Shown here in pieces: positions 11,991 through 24,160 of a stretch of 64,000 nucleotides of DNA. The notes under the pieces were generated by a model, which saw nothing but the letters and a program-made list of their open reading frames with translations, ran no database searches and had not been told where the DNA came from. This DNA is from Amblyomma americanum (taxonomy: Eukaryota > Arthropoda > Arachnida > Ixodida > Ixodidae), in NCBI RefSeq assembly GCF_052857255.1, contig NC_135497.1:189277326-189341325 (forward strand). The letters run 5' to 3'. A program made the position numbers and the translations under genes. Numbering within the stretch: position 1 is the first letter of the stretch; the number at the start of each line of letters is the position of its first letter.

Positions 11991-13789
11991 AAATCTCCAC
12001 GTTGGGGGATCCTTCTAAGCATTGGACTTGTAATGAAAATATGGGGACATTTAGACTCCACCTGTAAGGGTGTGTTGCGCAGACGCAGATATTTTTTCCT
12101 CTTTCACAATCATTACGTGAAAGACTACACGACGTGCATATAGACGCTTTACAGCGCCGTATCATGGGGGTTGCCATCTTTGGTCACGTGAGCACGCCGC
12201 CATTGCACGCCTCCTGACTGCTCCGAGCGCGCCTCGTCGCGACGGCTGCCGCGTCTGATGGTTCGGTTCCAACAGGCTGTGTTTCGGCTGATACGGTTGT
12301 AAAATAGTGGGAAGGAGACAGTATGGTTTGGCCAAAGATTCTAAGGACACGTGAGAACTCTAATTTGATCTCTTGTGGCCTTGAAAACGGTGTCCGGTTT
12401 CATAGCCAGCCAATGGATGGATTTCCTGATACTTGTCTTTGCGTCCGCAGAAGGCTTTGCTGAATGTTTTTTTATTGTTATCTTAAACGGCAAGGTTTAA
12501 TGCTTCTGCGGCAGCGCAGGTCGTTGTAGTATTCTGTACATGCACGCAGACACCGCTCTAAAACGCTCGCATGCACATCGTACGCATTTGTTTGCAACCT
12601 GTTAACGGTGCTTAGGAAACCGAAAATATTTTCTATTGGTTTGTTAAGCACACAAAGGTGACAAAAATAAATAGACACACAAATGTTAACTACCATGTAT
12701 AGCAGTACCATTCATCAAGCAGCCTTCACAATCTGGCGCGCAATTGTTTCGAAGGATTCCGCGATATAATTGTTATAACGCGCACAGCAACGCATTCACA
12801 CTACACGAAGTTCATAATTATGTCAGTCTCACATATGAAATTGCGGTACGCTCCACTCTCGATATGCGGACATGAAAATGCTCGAGGTCTCGTTGGTGGT
12901 AAGTAATCAGCTTCTCTCTGAGCGCTGGCCTGCGGGGTAACTTTTAGTGGCTGTCTCGCATGGACCGCGAGGAAGTGGCAATCATCCAGCCCAGCAGCCG
13001 TAACGCAAATGCTGTATTCCGAATCTGGTCCACGAAAAGCGCTCTACTTGGAGCGAAGTTCAAGAGTAGCACCAAGACGGCATACAATACACGGACGGTA
13101 AGCGTTGTCCGTTCGTACGGCTGTGCAGCGCACGATCTACAGTAGCGGCATGTAGGAGCATAAGTCGTCCTTCTTTTCCGTACCTGATCTGGCCTCCGGC
13201 GCTGCTGTTACTACAATTGCCGAACACCTTAACTTACGAGCAATGGGGCCTCACTACACACGTAGGCGCAACTGCACAGCAACTGAAAGCACGAAGTGAC
13301 GGTTTCGGTGGCGGAACACTTTGATCATGAAGCAATGTTGCGCACTTACCCTCGCAGATTTTCCAAGATCGTAACCTTTCTTTCTATATTGGCCATCTAG
13401 CACTGGCGGACGTGTTTGTCGCGTTCGCCCGTTCGGAAATGATGCATGGCAAACGGGCGCGAACAGGGGCAGTACTTCCTTGTGCAGTTCGGTTCCGTGA
13501 GGCTCGCAAACGATCGCATCCTGCACCTTTAACTCTCTGTCGCAATTCTTGCAATCCACAATAAAGCACGTATTTCCTCTGCCTTTCCCCATCTTCGCAG
13601 AAAGAACACTTCGGCAGCCACCCGCGATATTTCCATTACTGCATCGAGGCGTACACTCCGGCGACTTACGAGGTCCGTAATGGCGCCGTGTTCCGAGCGC
13701 GTCTGTGGCGCCATCTGGTCTCAAACGGAAGAACTGCGCGCTGTAAACGGTCTATAGATGCCCGCTTTAACCAAGTCGTACGAACGTGC
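11991..13789. other. Intronic sequence, nothing recognised
   Basis: Short open frames occur on both strands, including 156 codons on the minus strand at 13254-13724. None shows a domain, and overlapping frames are open equally, so I support no gene. Confidence 0.4.
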
Positions 13790-13860
13790 CCGCGTGGCCT
13801 AACGGTATAGCGTGTCTCACTGCCAACCCAAAGGTCAGGGGGTACAGAGGTGGGTCGGCT
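13790..13860 (+). repeat. tRNA-like SINE head (degenerate)
   Basis: The sequence gcgtggcctaacggtatagc resembles a tRNA D-arm with box A, followed about 35 nt later by a decayed box B (ggtacagagg). It is better read as a SINE remnant than as a tRNA gene, because the T-arm does not fold. Confidence 0.4.
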
Positions 13861-15117
13861 GAGTAGCAGGCTGAGAGGCGACGCTGGTAACGTGAGTCGT
13901 GTCTACTACGTGTTATTTATATGAGGGCAAGGAGGAAGACGGCGGCCGACGGCCCGTGCGCTTTGCGCGTTGCTCGCGGTTGCTCCGATCGCTGAAGATC
14001 CGATGCGTCACTGGTGTGGCTGGCGCCTCTTTTAACAGTCACCTTTCGACCAATCGGGATTTTTCGGTGACAACGACGGCAACGCCGACGCCGGCTTTGC
14101 CGTGGAAACAGGCCTTCCGCGTGCAGGGATTTACTCTGGTCATCCCGTGGCGTGACGGAAAAAGTGCAGCACACAGGCATTCACAAACGGCGCCGCTTTT
14201 CACTCTCAGGTCCTTCGTCGGCCGAAGTGGGGAAGCAGCACGCGACCGCGAAGTTCCCACTGGGCGTCGGTTTTGGGGTTCACTTCGCTGCCCCATCAAA
14301 AAGAGGCGGTTAAGCCGTGTGTGGCGTGCATGTGTGCAATGACGGAAAGCCAACTTGAATGGACACTGAGAACAACACCATGCAATTATTTTTACCAGTA
14401 AAAAAAAATGAATGGATTATGTGCCTCTTTCTGGCTATGCATTTGTCCGGGAGCAAAAGACACATTTATCGCCGACAAAATTGTATTTAAAATTGCTCCC
14501 GCCAGTCGATTCAAACTTCGGACGTCCTTAACTAAGAGAACCGGTTGCCACCGATTTGACGGGAGTGGCGGGTGAGTGCAGCCTCTGTGATCCGCGTGAA
14601 AAAAATGAGTGTGTACAAAATTCGGTGAGCGTTATGAAGACGCAGTGAGCGTAACGAAAATAGACGCGCGCGTGCGGCAGCTGCTGTGCGCAGATGATCC
14701 TCGAGCTCTGAAAAGCGCGCCTCACTTCTTCCTCAGGCTATCCTTTTTTGTTGGCTTCATCGACAGGATCATTCTTGCGGGCTTGCGCCAGTACCGGTTA
14801 GTTTTTTCACTCGCGTCGAACTATATCCCAGCTACCCGGTTCCCATTCTGCAGCTCATATTCAACGGCACGTAACTTCAGTTCTGCTCGGTAGTTTCGCC
14901 TCGCTGCTGGTGTCACGTTGAAAACAACGCACGACGCACGAAACGGCATGAAAATAGGACGCAGAAATCAAAACTTTAGAGAATATGACTCTACTGGATC
15001 CGGCAGCGGAGCGCGACTGTTGCGAGACTATTGTCATTTTCCCCGTGGGATAACATTTTAAAAGCACAGTTTAGGATAGCGTGATGCGCGTTCTGCCACG
15101 ATGAACCGCTTCCGTTT
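13861..15117. other. Intronic sequence, nothing recognised
   Basis: Open frames of up to 147 codons at 13899-14353 overlap each other on both strands and show no family signature. No repeat boundary could be fixed. Confidence 0.35.
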
Positions 15118-15155
15118 CCTCGGAGCCATCCGCGCATGCGCAGATGGCTCCGAGG
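15118..15155. repeat. Perfect 13 bp stem hairpin
   Basis: The arms cctcggagccatc and gatggctccgagg pair perfectly around a 12 nt loop, which itself contains the palindrome gcgcatgcgc. It lies about 400 bp upstream of exon B. Confidence 0.8.
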
Positions 15156-15267
15156 AGCACACACCTGGCTGCCACTGCATAGGTGTAGCAGAGTCCCCAC
15201 TAAAGCGGATCACGGTAGGGGATTGCGCTACACTATAAGCCTTCGAATAACTCGATTCTTTTCCTTT

Positions 15268-15303
15268 TCGCTTTGGGACGTTAAACCCCCATAAACCATA
15301 AAC
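15268..15303 (+). repeat. Ruka-type SINE tail remnant
   Basis: The sequence cgctttgggacgttaaac followed by ccccataaaccataaa matches the 3' tail of the full SINE at 58662-58903. The head and body are missing. Confidence 0.6.
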
Positions 15304-15475
15304 CTTACAGTATTCGGTTTGTTTATCTAATCCAATGGGAGGATATTCAATACTGTATTCAATAATTTCGAATATACTGTATTCAATAATTTCGAATATT
15401 CGCAGACCCCACAAATTAATTTTTGCGAAAGCGTGAACAACTGTTTTTGTGCCATTTACGTTTTAATTAAATTTA

Positions 15476-15563
15476 GTTAGCTAGTTAGTTAGTTAGTTAG
15501 TTTGTTTGTTTGTTTTGTTTTGTTTGTTTGTTTGTTTGTTTGTTTGTTTGTTTGTTTGTTTGC
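15476..15563 (+). repeat. (TTAG)n/(TTTG)n microsatellite forming a 3' splice site tract
   Basis: A run of ttag units passes into ttg/tttg units and ends directly in tgcag, the acceptor of exon B. The T-rich repeat thus supplies the polypyrimidine tract of a coding exon. Confidence 0.85.
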
Positions 15564-15565
15564 AG

Positions 15566-16273
15566 ACTCTCAGTCTACGGAACGTGCGCCAGCTGAAACT
15601 CCGCATTCAACCGCCAAAGTTGCCGCCGATCCATCACCTCCACATGTAGTTAACGAAAACGAAGCGCCGAAAACTGAAGGAGAGCATGGAAACAGAGCGA
15701 CTGATAGTCCTGTTTTGAATCCTCGATATTCTACGCAAGAGCAAATAGGCACACAAAGCGGTGTGAGTAAAGATTTAAATGCTGGTAGCAACAATGGTTC
15801 GACGATGGAACCCAAACCAATTCCTGGACAGAGAGCTCGGGCGCCACCGCAGGACGTCAACCAAACATCTCATTCTAAGCGCATGAACTCACAAACTTGT
15901 AGGCAAAATACCACTTCAGACAGCTGTACAGATCTTGGAAACAGGAATGGCCCACCAGTGGAAAGCTGTGAAGGTTGTGACGAAGAACCCCCGATAGCCG
16001 AAAGTATTACTGCTAATAATGCAAGCGCTACTAGAAAGCGTGACAAAGAAAGCACAAGGGACGCCTCAGGCAGCAGAGCAACTGACCATGAGCACTCAAC
16101 GGGTGGACCGTGGCAAGACGCAAACACGACTGCGCCGCCAGCACAAGTACCTGGGAAGCTTTCCAATCGCCAGGAGCCACACGAGGAGCAGTACCTCTCT
16201 ACCTCTACAACGACTACTGTCAAACCTACCATGAGCAGTTCGACTGAAGCCACAATGCCTTTGTCATCCAATG
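15566..16273 (+). CDS. Exon B: mucin-like linker of the CCP/sushi gene
   Basis: This exon of 708 bp is open throughout and flanked by good splice sites: tttgcag before 15566 and gtaagtg from 16274. Both ends are phase 1. It encodes about 236 residues rich in Ser, Thr, Pro, Asn and Gln, ending in runs of Thr and Ser, with several N-glycosylation sequons (NQT, NTT, NAS, NGS) and four cysteines in the middle, including a CEGC pair. Such sequence is expected to be extended and heavily glycosylated, a stalk between CCP modules. It has no similarity I recognise, so its assignment to the same gene rests on phase, strand and its continuity in style with the end of exon A. Confidence 0.7.
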
Positions 16274-18897
16274 GTAAGTGCGCTCAGCCCTAACCGACGG
16301 AAAAAAGCACGCCGTCACACCTGTTTTTCTGAATTCTATGGCAGAATAATACAGCCTGTGTTGTCTGGGGCACGACGTATTTCGCTTTGCTACGCGTGAG
16401 CAGTATTCCTTGGTGGCATTTAACACGCTAGAATTCAACATAGCTTATCTGAGATATCGGTTCATTACGATCGTCAAGGATTCGCGAACCGCACAGTATA
16501 TACTAACGTTTCCGGTTCTCTGCTTTTTATTGCGTATCACACAACTGCCTAGATTGCAGTGGATGAGTATGTCATATTTTTTCTCATCTTGTCGGCAATA
16601 TACCTTGGGTTTATGGTTGGAATATTTGTCATGCCGCCATAAAGTGAGCTTCCTTTCCTGCTTTTTTAATCCTTTGGGCTTGGTTCGGATTGCACTTCTC
16701 GCAGCCGCTGCTCTCTCCTTCCTCAGTATAGAAACATAGACGGCTCGCTGACCACTAACTCTCTCCCAAAAATCGCAACAAATATTTTGCTCTGCTAATT
16801 TCAATGGAACAAAACTTGCTAAGGTGACCAGACAGCCATTATCTCAATGCAGAAGAGGTGGGCAACCACATGAGGTCGACCTCAACCTCAAAATGACCTC
16901 AAACTCACGTCGTGAGGTGAGGTCGGCGACGGCTCGAAATTTTGTGAGTGAGGTCAACAAATTAGACCTCAACCTCACGCATGAGTTTGAGGTTGAGTGA
17001 GGTCGTCATTCAGTGAGATCGAAGTTTTGAGGTCGAGGCTTTTTGCAGTTGCCACGTCTTACTCGGACAAGTTCCGCTTCCGAAGCGGCGTTGCAGCGCA
17101 TCACCGCAGTGTTCATGCAATGACGCTTGGTGTTCGGTTTCTCCTGTTTGGACAACCGGATGCCACAGTTCCCTCTTAGCTTTTGGTGCTGCGACGTAAT
17201 GTCCGTCCAGTCCGAGCCTACAGGAAGACGCACCTCTGTGGTCTTCCTGAATGGAGTGCTGCTGTCACAGCACGCCACTCTCCCTCCCCCTTGCCCCGCT
17301 GGCGTAGCACCCGTAGCTGCCTGCCGGCCGGCTCAAACTCCCGGGAGCGCGCAAAGCACGTAACTCACGTTGACCCGGAGTAGCTTTGTTTGATGTCGCA
17401 AACAAACAAGTTCAGTCCAACAGGCACGCAATAAATTCGTCGCAGCGCGGATGATCCCAAGGAGGACCACTTCGTGTTCATGCTCGTTGCCGGCGCTGAC
17501 GTCATGGCTCTTGCCTTACAGTCGAATAAAGAGGATCGTGCTGAACATTACAAGCTGACTTAACAGAAACTGTAGTAGTCGGCAGAAGCGAGAGAATGTG
17601 ATTCAGGCCGTTCCTAACAAGGGACACCTGCTCATTTGATTAAAAAAAGCACGAAGCCAGAAAAACCTGCATAACATCTTCGAAGCTTTTGATCGGTGTC
17701 TTCCCCTTTCGAATCTCACACTACTTCTGTATATTCCCGTTCCGTAATGAAAGCAGACGCAAATATAATTTCACTCTTTATTCTTCCGAATAACCTCTCT
17801 TCTGTCTCCGGTTCCTTGTTCCTTCTCGGAAATTCGCTTATTATGCGAAACACCACAACACGAGGCGAACGCACCAGCATAATGTGTTACAGCGGCGAAA
17901 AATGAAAACTATAATGGATGTATGGTGATGTGGTAGCCTGATTCCTTTGCTTTTTTATGAAGATGTGCGAATAGAACTGATTACATGATCGTGCTGTGCT
18001 GCCGAGTCGATGTTTCAATCGTTCTAATATGACACTGTTGTTCACTTCTGTTTTTAATGTGCGATTTTTTTTTGTATCGTTCTAATCATCTCTATTTTTT
18101 CTCTGTATGGGATCAGTCAGGTTGAGACGCCTGCCTTGCAGACGACCAGGCACTACACGTTATCTTTCCTTTAACTATTTTGCACAGACCTATCGTTCAC
18201 CTTAAACGGCTTCGCAGAATGCTCGCGCGGTGCTCGTCGGTAAAAAAACGTCGAGGATGCTGGCGTACCATTGATTAGTTCAGTTTTGAAGGAAAACAAG
18301 GGATTGACTTAAAGCAGCTTGTCTTAGACTGGTTGACGAAATGTACCCAGAATCTCTTGAGGCGCATGAGTATTTTGGTGGTTTTTTTCCCCTCGGTGTC
18401 GGGGGGGGGGGGGGGGCTCGGAAAAAGATTTCGCTGCGGGGAAATTTGAGAGGAGAGCCATGGTGCTCTTTACAGAGAGAGCGGTGTTCATGCTGCCCAC
18501 TCTAGACCAGTTGTTTTTGACCCGTGTGATTTTAATAGTTGGCACAGTGTTCGAAGACGTAATTTAGCCCTTTCTTGCAAAATGTCGCGGGATCACCGAG
18601 TCATCGGAGAATTCCCAGGATTTCGAAACCATTACCATCGCCGCCTGCAGGGAAGTGGCGGAAACGGGGGAGGGTCTTGACCTCCCAGGAACGTCAACAC
18701 CATCATCATTAATTATTAGCTGCGGGTATTCTTATTTTCCCGAACAATAATTTTCGTCGGTTGCTGGGTAATGTACATTATTTAATCAATATTCTGGCAA
18801 CTTTAAATTTGCTAGCAGTATATCACACTTCCCTGGGCTCATAAGAATACACTGTTAACATCACCATCATCGCCATCATCTCGAGAGCCATATGCGT

Positions 18898-18922
18898 CAC
18901 ATATGCGTGATGCGCATATGTG
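18898..18922. repeat. Perfect 10 bp stem hairpin
   Basis: The arms cacatatgcg and cgcatatgtg are separated by five bases. Confidence 0.75.
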
Positions 18923-18984
18923 TAGTAACGTGGGATTCATATCGATCTTGCAAGGGGGGTGGAAGCGGGGTGGATGGGGGCCTC

Positions 18985-19235
18985 GTATGACGAAAATTAC
19001 ATCGTTGTCACGTGAGTAAGCGTGATGTCATATTACAGCGTCGTCACGTGAATAGGTTTATGGCACATTATATCGCTGTCACGTGACCTGGTATGACGTC
19101 ACATTCATATGATGTCGTCACGAATTATACTAATTAGCCTTAGCGTTACCTAATTATATTAATTAGCATGGACTAATTATGTGACGTCATAATCTTCGTC
19201 GCGTGACTCGTCGGCTCGTGACGTCACATTGTGCC
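18985..19235. repeat. Cluster of CACGTG and TGACGTCA palindromes
   Basis: Degenerate units of about 45-55 bp repeat the order gtcacgtga ... tgacgtcacatta. Both palindromes are known bZIP/bHLH-type recognition sequences, but here they may simply be the repeat unit of a minisatellite inside the hAT-like element. Confidence 0.6.
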
Positions 19236-20229
19236 GTTTCTTGCGGACACTTTTTTGCGTATATGACCTTGAAAGTGAGCCATCTAATGTTTTCGCATTA
19301 TTAAAAGAAGCTGCTCGCGTCTACACAGACATAAATACAACGTGCCTCTGTTGGTGCACTGCAGTCGCAGGTTGTTAAGTGTTTTCGAAGGCAACATACA
19401 GAGGCATGAAAAGAGCATTCTCGCTATTCCGGGTAGAGCTAGAAAATCGAAATATACTGATATGCGTCTGTATAACCGTCGCACTGGAAAGTACATCGAC
19501 GACCAGTTTCTTTATATTCGGTAACTATTCTCACGCCTGAAAAGGGTACCGTGAATACGTCCCCCCCCCCCTCCACTCCTACCAATTTCTGGTAGATGGT
19601 GTAGAAGGTCCGTGTTTGTCAATTGCCAGTTCGTGCGTAAATGAGCTTGAGGCTTCCAATGCGAACAAGTATACACAAAGCAGGTTGCCAAATATTGACA
19701 CATATGAAGTACTCACCGACGTACTGGGGGTAACCGCGTATGGGACACCCCTGCCCGCAGGCCATATACTCTCTGAGGGTTCATCCCGGATTATAAGCTT
19801 CTCCTTTTGCGTGCACATCAATAGTGTCTGTACACACCTTATTAAATAATACCATAATTATTTTGGCTTTCCTGTCTCACTCACAAGAATTGTTTTTAAC
19901 TGAAAAACTTCTTAATCGCATTTCCTTTTGTTTTCGTTTGCTTTCTGAGGTCGAGCAGCCGACCTCAACCTCACAATTTGAGGTTGAGGTGATGTTGAGT
20001 GAGGTCAGCAGTGGCCTCAGGAAAAGTGAGGTGAGGGCGTTTAAGGAGACCTCAACCTCATCAGTTGAGGTTGAGGTTGAGTGAGGTCGACAAATTCTTT
20101 TTGAGGTTGAGGTGAGGTCCAGATTTTGAGGTCAAATGCCCACCTCTGGAATGCAGGAAACGTGGTAGTGGTGGTGGAAACATTTATTGCCAAAACAAAT
20201 GGGGGCAAAACCCCTTAACATGGCATGAG

Positions 20230-23200
20230 GCAACCCTTAGGGAGCTGCCCTTACAGGGCAAAGGACAGCCCTTGGAGGGCTATCCGCTTCAGGGCGTCGG
20301 TAATTATCCAGCGCTGGTCAACAGCAGCGGAGCTGGCCAGGAGAGTCTCCCAGTATGACTCCGCCGTGGTTGGGGATGGAGGGTGTGGGAGTGTAGGACT
20401 TGAGAGGAGGACGTGAAGAAAGTCTCCCGGTTTCCCGCAGAGCTTACAGGAAGCGAAGAACTGATCGGGGTAGCAGGCATGAAGGAGAATAGGGTAGGGA
20501 GCAGTTGGGTTCCGGAGTCGGCGGCAGTGGGAGGCCTGGGTTAAGGTTAGGGAGGGAGTCGGCGGTGCGTAAACTCGCCGGCTATCTCGGTAGCAGGTAA
20601 GAATAACTTTGAGCGTAAGCAGACGCTCCTGGGATGGCGGAGGAGGTCCAACTCCGGCCCGGAAAGTGAGACCTCGGGCGAGGGAGTGGACCTCCTCGTT
20701 ACCCGAGAGCCTGCGTGTGCGGGGGTCCAGATAAGGGTTACGGGCTGGGTGGGGTGCCAGAAGCGTAGAAGCCGAGCCGCGATGCGGGATATCAGGCCTG
20801 TGACGAAATTGGATAGGGCGGATTTTGAGTCGGAGAGAATTTTGGTGGCAGAGGTGGAGATGAGAGCGAGTGCAATTGCCGCTTCCTCTGCAATTTCCGA
20901 TTAGTCTGTGGCGACGGATCCTGATGCGATTAATCGGGCCTAATTATTAGCGACGACGAGAACCATGCGGGAGCCCGACGAGTATGCTGCCGCGTCCACG
21001 TAGGCTACCTCGGAACTGTTACCATAGAGCTTGTGCAGGGCTTTGGCGCGGGCTGCCCTGCGTTCTCCATCGTGCTCGGAGTGCATGTTCTTACGGTTTA
21101 GAAGAATGATGAGACGGGAGGGTAGGTCTGGAGGTAGGGGAACCCCCTCGGTAGGATGGGTGATCGGGACGATGCCTAGCTGACAAAGTAGAGTGCGGCC
21201 TGCCGCGGTACTCGACAGTCGAGTCAACTGTGCTGTTAGGGTGGCTTCTGTCAGCTCCTCAAACGTGTTGTGGGTACCGAGGTTGAGGAGCCGGGCAGTA
21301 GTGGTGCTGGGGGTAGGCGGAGGGCGACCTTCGTGCAGCTCCTGAGGAGCGCGTTGATGTGGTCCCGCTCCTTCTGCTTTAGAGGGAGGTAGGGGAATAA
21401 GTAGGCTTGGGTGAGGCGGAGAGTTCCGCTTTCGCAGACCCGTGGCCAAGTTCGCCACGCACTGAATGAGACGGGTGGCTTGCTGGGCTTGGGTCTGGAG
21501 AGTTTGGATAACGTTGCCATGCGCGCCGTGGGAGTGAAGGACGAGGCCCAGGATGCGAATCTTGGAGACCAGGGGAATGGGGTGGTTCCCTAGAGTGAGT
21601 GAAATGGGAGGGTTGGCGGGGTCGTATGGCCTGGGACTATAGAAGAATAGTTCTGATTTAGAAGGGGAGCAGACTAGGCCGCGCGCGCGAGCGTATGAGT
21701 CGATGATGCTGAGGGCCGACTGTAGGTTGTGTTCTATGTCGGCATCACGGCCTCGATTAACCCGGACAGTGATGTCGTCAGCATAGAGGCTGAAATATAT
21801 GTCGGGTATTTGGGCGAGTTGGTGGGGGAGTTGGAGAAGGAAAGAGGACAGGAGACAGTACAGCACCCTGAGGAGTTCCCCGTGCTCCCAATGAGACACC
21901 GGACAGCCGGCGGTCGCCCATAGTGAGTGTGGCTGTGCGTTCGGAGAGGAAATCGCGGAAGTAATTGTACATCCCCGGGCCTACGCCTAGGGCGTGGAGG
22001 CCTTCTAGGATGGCTGCGTGGGTAACGTTGTCGAATGCTTTTGTTAGGTCGACGCCGAGGATAGCATTGGTGTCGCCCGCGGGGGAGCCAAGGATGTGTT
22101 GCTTGTGTTGTAGAACGACGTCCTGGGTGGATAAACCCAGGCGGAAATCAAACATGCACGAAGGCATAAGGTTGTTGTTCTCCAAATACCGGCTCGGCCG
22201 GGTCTGGAGGACGTGCTCCATGAGCTTGCCCACACACGACGTAAGAGAGATGGAACGGAGGTTAGCGGGGAGAAGTGGTTTGCCGGATTTGGGAATAAAG
22301 ACTTACGTAGCGTCTTTGCACTGAGGTTGGAGGGCGCCGCGCAGCAAGCATTCGTTGACGTAGTCTGTTAGGGCTTTGACGGAGGAAGAATCGAGGTTGC
22401 GGAGTGCCTTGTTTAGCACTCCGTCGGGGCCAGGCGCTGAGGACACGTTGAGGCGTTGAAGTTCTGCCCTCAATTCCGCCTCGGGGATGGGTTGGTCGAC
22501 AAGGTCGTTGGGGGAGCCTGTGTAGTCAGCGTAGTCTGCGGTGGGATATGCGGGGAAGTTGAGATCACGAAGCTCCTCGAGGAGTTCCTGCAGGGAGGCC
22601 TCGGATGTGTTTATGAGCTTCATGAGGTTGTGTTTCTGGTGTGTCTTAGACTGAGTCGATTCAATGCGGTGGCAGATTAGGATCCAAGTCTGGAGCAGGC
22701 TCATGTTGCCGTCCAGCCTGTTACAGGGGGATTCCCAATTTTGGCGAGACAGAGTTGCAGCATGCGTCTCAATATTCTTGTTGAGCCGGGCCAGCCGGCG
22801 TCTGAGTATTCTATTCCAGCGCTGACGCCGCCACCTCCGTTCGAGACCCGCCTTGGCCTCCCATAGGTACAGGAGATGGGAATCCATCGTGTCTGCAGTG
22901 CAGTCCTCTGGGAGTTGGCAAGTCACGGCACGGACGTCACGCTGGAGTTGGTCGCACCAAGTAGCTATGCCTAAGATAGTGTGTAGAGTGTGAGCTGCTC
23001 GGGAGGTGCGCAACGAGTCCCACTTCGCGATGGTAGTATCACGAGAGGGTCTACGTGTTGGGCCTGCTTGCAGGAGAATCTCGATAATGTAGTGATCACT
23101 ACCCAAATTCTCCTGGGTGTTACACCACGCAGCGTGAAGGAGGCGGTGGGTGAAGGTGAGGTCAGGAGTAGTGTGTGCGCAGACGCTGTTTCCTGTGCGA

Positions 23201-23733
23201 GTAGGGGTGGTGGGGTCTGTGAGGAGGGAGAAGCCGGCTTGCTGAGCTGCGAGCCATACCCTGTGCACCTTGGAGGTGTCGGCTGTGTAGCCCCAGGCCG
23301 TGTGCGGGGTATTGAAGTCCCCTACAATCAGGAGCGGGTATTTGTGTGCGGCTCGCTTGGCAAGCTTGAATGGTCGGTCGAAGTTGTGCTGCAGGCACTT
23401 CAAGTGGCTGTATATGTTGAGGATGAAGAGACTAGTGTCTCGAGTGCGCTGCGACACGAGTTCGATGAGGAGATGATCTATTTCGGGGACGTCTAAGGGG
23501 TGGGATATAGTAGTGAGCGCACGGCGTACAAGAAATGCAATCCGAGGGGGTATAGGAGAAAACGGGACGATGGGTACGTAGTTGGTTAGGGTGAGGGGAT
23601 TATAGGACTCTTGCAGCGCGAGCACGTCGGGGCCGTCTGCCCGAGCTAGGAACTGGTGAAGCAGCCCCCGCTTGGAATCAAAGCCTCGACAGTTCCACTG
23701 CCAGATGGTGAGGCTAGTGCGTGGTCTCGCCAT
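20230..23733 (-). pseudogene. LINE ORF2 (endonuclease, reverse transcriptase, RNase H), broken
   Basis: ORF2 starts at a Met codon at 23733, overlapping the ORF1 stop by 20 nt, and reads LTIWQWN like other LINE endonucleases. GDFN and GSDHY mark the APE-type nuclease. The polymerase shows APGPDG, LTKAFD (motif A), TPQGAVLSP (motif B) and YADD (motif C). Breaks seen: an in-frame TAA near 22303 just before the FIPK motif; a frameshift near 21860 between motifs B and C; two compensating shifts around 21400-21450; and a stop at 20940 after the RNase H start (YVDAA). The RNase H part continues below 20940 with further stops. The copy is dead but young, as the clean target duplication shows. Confidence 0.9.
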
Positions 23734-24160
23734 CACTGAAGCTGTCGTTTGCCGTGGAGGAGTTGGAGACGGAGTGGAGCCGGGCTTTCTTTTTAGGCCG
23801 CACGGCAGCACAGGCTGTCGCGTGGCGAGCCTCTTGCTCCTTAAATCGCTCGTCAATTTGGCGAGCAAATTCGTCTAGACAGGTAGTGAGGTTGGCGAAT
23901 TGAATTGTGAAGGCCTGGATGGCCGTCTGCACCGCCGCCTGAATTCTCGCCTCCATGAGTTGTTCGCAATTGGGAGGCATGGCTGGCGTTCCCTTGGTCG
24001 GGGTTGGTGTGGTCAGGGAGGTAGTGAATGTTGCGGCCCGATTCTTAGCCGGCGGTTCGCGAGTAGGGAGAGGTGGCGGTGGAAGAGTGGGGGTAGGAGC
24101 GGCCGGGGTCGCTGGTGCCGGGGTAGGGGTTTGGGCCTGCTGGTGGGCATGCAGCTGTGC
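23714..24160 (-). pseudogene. LINE ORF1, C-terminal part
   Basis: The frame is open from the 5' truncation point to a stop at 23714. It encodes a Pro/Thr-rich stretch, then a segment that could be helical (rich in Ala, Gln and Glu), then a basic RPKKKARL motif and an acidic end. This matches the style of the C-terminus of the complete ORF1 at 59858-61753, which also has a KKRAR block before a predicted coil. The CCHC knuckles expected upstream are lost by truncation. ORF1 proteins of this LINE group bind RNA and form the ribonucleoprotein. Confidence 0.7.

Larger units (their letters stand above)
16853..20148. mobile_element. hAT-like non-autonomous element, 3.3 kb, GAGGT-rich subterminal repeats
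   Basis: The termini read agaggtgggca on the left (16854-16864) and its exact inverse tgcccacctct on the right (20137-20147). They are flanked by caatgcag (16845-16852) and gaatgcag (20149-20156), an 8 bp target duplication with one mismatch, as expected for hAT elements. About 180-200 bp inside each end is packed with gaggttgagg/cctcaacctc motifs in both orientations, like subterminal transposase-binding repeats. No transposase domain is visible inside. The interior (17038-19944) has only short open frames, a poly-G run at 18401-18416 and the motif cluster listed separately. Confidence 0.6.
20168..24160 (-). mobile_element. I-group LINE, 5'-truncated, with 14 bp target duplication
   Basis: The element is bounded by the perfect direct repeat caggaaacgtggta at 20154-20167 and 24161-24174. 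On the minus strand it reads ORF1 C-terminus, then ORF2 with endonuclease, reverse transcriptase and RNase H, then a 3' tail of CCA-like units. It is antisense to the host gene in intron 2. It landed at the very edge of the hAT-like element, since its target duplication overlaps that element's right-hand duplication, so it is the later insertion. Confidence 0.9.

Noticed and set aside
13254..13724. 156-codon minus-strand frame
   Set aside because: No recognisable domain; overlapping short frames and no splice or poly(A) context.
15502..15565. Signal-peptide-like hydrophobic start (Phe-Val-Cys-Leu repeats) before the mucin-like exon
   Set aside because: It is the translated (TTTG)n tract, starts from TTG rather than ATG, and ends in a splice acceptor that fits phase 1; exon B begins after it.
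22990..23496. 168-codon frame on the + strand, and others at 59762-60859 (minus, 365 codons)
   Set aside because: Antisense shadows of LINE ORF2 and ORF1, where domains and motifs are on the other strand.
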